7,364 nucleotides of DNA from Deltaproteobacteria bacterium (lineage in GTDB: Bacteria > Desulfobacterota > DSM-4660 > Desulfatiglandales > Desulfatiglandaceae): contig JABGPV010000247.1 in NCBI GenBank assembly GCA_018644785.1, positions 1 through 7,364 of the forward strand, written 5' to 3'. The notes beneath the pieces were generated by a model. The model ran no database searches. It was not told where the DNA came from and worked only from the letters and a program-made list of their open reading frames with translations. The position numbers and the translations under genes were made by a program. Position 1 is the first letter of the stretch. Each line of letters starts with the position of its first letter. This document shows positions 5,515 to 7,364 of the stretch, in pieces.

Positions 5515-7326
5515 TTAATGCCTTGATTTTGAGGGTCTGAAACGGTTGAATGCTCTGGAGATTGTTCCCATTTCTTCCTGAGACAGAAAAAATTTCCACA
5601 AGATCATAAACGTGAGCGTCAGATGGACGAAGCCCAGAATAAGCACCTGAACAGTGGAAGTCCAGCGCCCTGTTGTTGGAATGATGAGGGTGATGCCATA
5701 AATCAAGGCGGCTGAAAAGGCAGGTGCCAGCGTCGGAGCCAGGACAGTTTTAAGGGATTCACGCAGTGAAATGCGGAAAGCATGGTTTGTTCGCCAGAAG
5801 AAATAAAGACTTCCTAACGTCGAGCTGCCCAGAATGCCCAATGCCGTGCCGGTTATTCCAAACAGGTACGTTCCGGCCGGGATCCATGCAATCCCCAGGA
5901 TGAACTGGATGATGAGATATTCCAGTTCACGGCCAGCCCGGTTGATGCCACGCACCATCAGTCCGGCGGGTCCGGTTCCCTGATGGATCATATAGGCCAG
6001 GCTCAGCAGAACCAGGACTGAAACGGCAGGCAGATATTCATCTCCAACCCAGCCGATGATTACAGGGTGTGCCGTGGCCATAAGAAAAGAAAACAGGGTA
6101 ACGTTAATCAGGTTGATATGCCTGAGCCCCTTTAAATAGAGACCCCTCAGATCCTCTCCAATCAATTTGTCCTCGGAAAGAAGTCCGGTATGAAGGTTTC
6201 TGATTTTCATAATGAACAGCACCATAACCAATACGCCGGCAATCGCTAAAAAAGGATAGGGGTTTTGGATGCCCGGTATAATCTTTTCCGCGATTTCGCG
6301 AATCCAGAATACACTGGGGAGCAGGGCCACAACTGAGGCGCAAAACACAAGGGCGAGATATTTTCCGGCACGATCAGAAGGCGGGATTTGATCCCCCCTT
6401 TCCCAGTACCCCCCCATATAGGAAGCAGCCGGGAGCAATGGTCCGAAAGCCGCCCCTGAAACATTTCTGGCGGTAAAAGCCAGTTTTGCTCCGACCTCAT
6501 ACATCCCTGTGGCCTTGAGCCCCAGCAGGGCGGTAACCATGATGCGGTCTAAAGATGCCAGACAGATAGAAATGGCGCCAAGCACCTGCACCTTGCCGCC
6601 GAAAACAAAGAGATCTTCAAATGCCTTTCTGGTAATCAGGTTCGGTCGAAGCGTAAGTCCGGGTAATTTCCTGAAGACCAGACCCGTACAGGTGACCATT
6701 TCCGCCAGGGTTTTTATGATGTATGCGTACAGGAGGCCTTTGACTCCGAACCCGAGGGGCAGAAATACAACCACCATGGCGACTTCAAATAGAGATGCCG
6801 AGACATTGACCCCTTTGGATAATGCAATTTCCTGAAGACCTTCGAGCGTGGCCCGAAAAGCGCCCAGGGTAAAATCGAAACAGAATGCCAGGGCTGTTCC
6901 CAGAATCATGAAGGAGGCAATTCCCATGAGTTCCGAAGACACGTGGAATATGTTGAGGATTAAGGGAAGGGCCAGGTAGAGGATGATATAAAAGAGGATG
7001 CAGAAAAGGGTCATGCACAGGATGCCGGTGGAAAGAAGGGACCCGATGGAGGTCAGGTCGTTTCGGGATTGATACTCAGCAGTGAATTTTATGTAAGCGC
7101 CATTGACCCCGATGGCCCCCAGACCGGCATAGGAGAGTATAACAAAACACATGGACCAGAGTCCGAATTCCGCCAGATTGACGTAGTGCAGAATGAAAGG
7201 CGTTAATGCCAGGCGGCTTAAAAAATAAATCCCCACTGCACCCATGCCGGCTACGGAGTTCTTAGCGACTTTCCGGCCTATCTGACGGCTATTTTCCTTG
7301 TCCCGATGTGATGCGTCTGTTCCCAT
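5515..7326 (-). CDS. wzx: Wzx-type polysaccharide flippase (MOP superfamily)
   Basis: A 603-residue polytopic protein with 12 to 14 hydrophobic segments spread from about residue 25 to 582. It starts with a basic amphipathic segment (SRQIGRKVAKNS) running into the first helix, as in Wzx/RfbX proteins, and has the family-like segments SLDRIMVTALLG (258-269), FGPLLPAASY (294-303) and GWVGDEYLPAVSVL (425-438). It is expected to flip undecaprenyl-linked repeat units across the inner membrane. It is longer than the usual 420-510 residues. An extra segment of about 80 residues (about 313-391) with two hydrophobic stretches sits between the helix-8 region and the LYLKGLRHINLI element that normally follows closely. 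The ATG at 7326 has GAGG 12 bases upstream. A GTG at 7344 lies in the same frame, and the frame stays open to the right edge, so the true start may be upstream. It ends 2 bases before the co-polymerase start. Confidence 0.87.
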   Translation of the reverse strand: MGTDASHRDKENSRQIGRKVAKNSVAGMGAVGIYFLSRLALTPFILHYVNLAEFGLWSMCFVILSYAGLGAIGVNGAYIKFTAEYQSRNDLTSIGSLLSTGILCMTLFCILFYIILYLALPLILNIFHVSSELMGIASFMILGTALAFCFDFTLGAFRATLEGLQEIALSKGVNVSASLFEVAMVVVFLPLGFGVKGLLYAYIIKTLAEMVTCTGLVFRKLPGLTLRPNLITRKAFEDLFVFGGKVQVLGAISICLASLDRIMVTALLGLKATGMYEVGAKLAFTARNVSGAAFGPLLPAASYMGGYWERGDQIPPSDRAGKYLALVFCASVVALLPSVFWIREIAEKIIPGIQNPYPFLAIAGVLVMVLFIMKIRNLHTGLLSEDKLIGEDLRGLYLKGLRHINLINVTLFSFLMATAHPVIIGWVGDEYLPAVSVLVLLSLAYMIHQGTGPAGLMVRGINRAGRELEYLIIQFILGIAWIPAGTYLFGITGTALGILGSSTLGSLYFFWRTNHAFRISLRESLKTVLAPTLAPAFSAALIYGITLIIPTTGRWTSTVQVLILGFVHLTLTFMILWKFFLSQEEMGTISRAFNRFRPSKSRH

Positions 7327-7350
7327 CAAGGTTTTAGGCCTCACGTTACA

Positions 7351-7364
7351 GGAATAATCATTCC
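7351..7364. repeat. Short inverted repeat at right edge, upstream of flippase gene
   Basis: GGAAT (7351-7355) and ATTCC (7360-7364) are separated by AATC. It lies 24 bases upstream of the chosen flippase ATG and ends exactly at the window edge, so its full extent is unknown. It could be an operator half, but five-base arms are also expected by chance. Confidence 0.25.

Noticed and set aside
5513..5599. GTG at 5599 as start of the co-polymerase gene
   Set aside because: It would overlap the flippase gene by 85 bases. The added residues are not typical of the family, and the ATG at 5512 has a better ribosome-binding site and tight spacing to the upstream stop.

Overview
The window carries one set of genes, all on the minus strand, that reads as part of a Wzx/Wzy-type exopolysaccharide (or O-antigen/capsule) locus. 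In transcription order (right to left) it holds: a lipid-linked-oligosaccharide flippase of the Wzx/MOP family (about 7326-5515); a Wzz/GumC-type polysaccharide co-polymerase fused to a BY-kinase-like domain that has lost its key nucleotide-binding residues (5512-3338); an AT-rich gap of 185 bases; a Wzy/WaaL-like polymerase or ligase with an unusual hydrophilic C-terminal tail (3152-1326); a small VanZ-family membrane protein (1282-794); and a GT4 glycosyltransferase that runs off the left edge (797 to beyond 1). No gene on the plus strand is convincing. No tRNA, rRNA, CRISPR array, transposase or integrase was seen.

The first two genes are separated by 2 bases, and the VanZ and glycosyltransferase genes overlap by 4 bases (ATGA), so both pairs look translationally coupled. 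The gap at 3153-3337 is the only real intergenic space. It holds a perfect 11-base inverted repeat 37 bases upstream of the polymerase gene, and may divide the cluster into an export/length-control part and a polymerase/VanZ/transferase part.

Inferred working order: cytoplasmic glycosyltransferases such as the GT4 build the repeat unit on a lipid carrier, Wzx flips it across the inner membrane, Wzy polymerises (or ligates) it, and the co-polymerase sets chain length and export. The role of the VanZ protein is unknown. This architecture, with VanZ beside polymerase and GT4 genes, occurs in Gram-negative EPS loci including exosortase-associated ones, but no exosortase is in the window. Mixed base composition with frequent CCGG/GGCC-rich stretches, and the protein style, would fit a Desulfobacterota-like (deltaproteobacterial) organism. 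That is a low-confidence impression.

The points most worth a second look are: the degenerate kinase domain fused to the co-polymerase; two nine-base G/C homopolymer runs inside that gene; the tail of about 168 residues on the polymerase, whose DNA contains nested palindromes; an apparent extra two-helix segment in the flippase; and the perfect inverted repeat in the gap.
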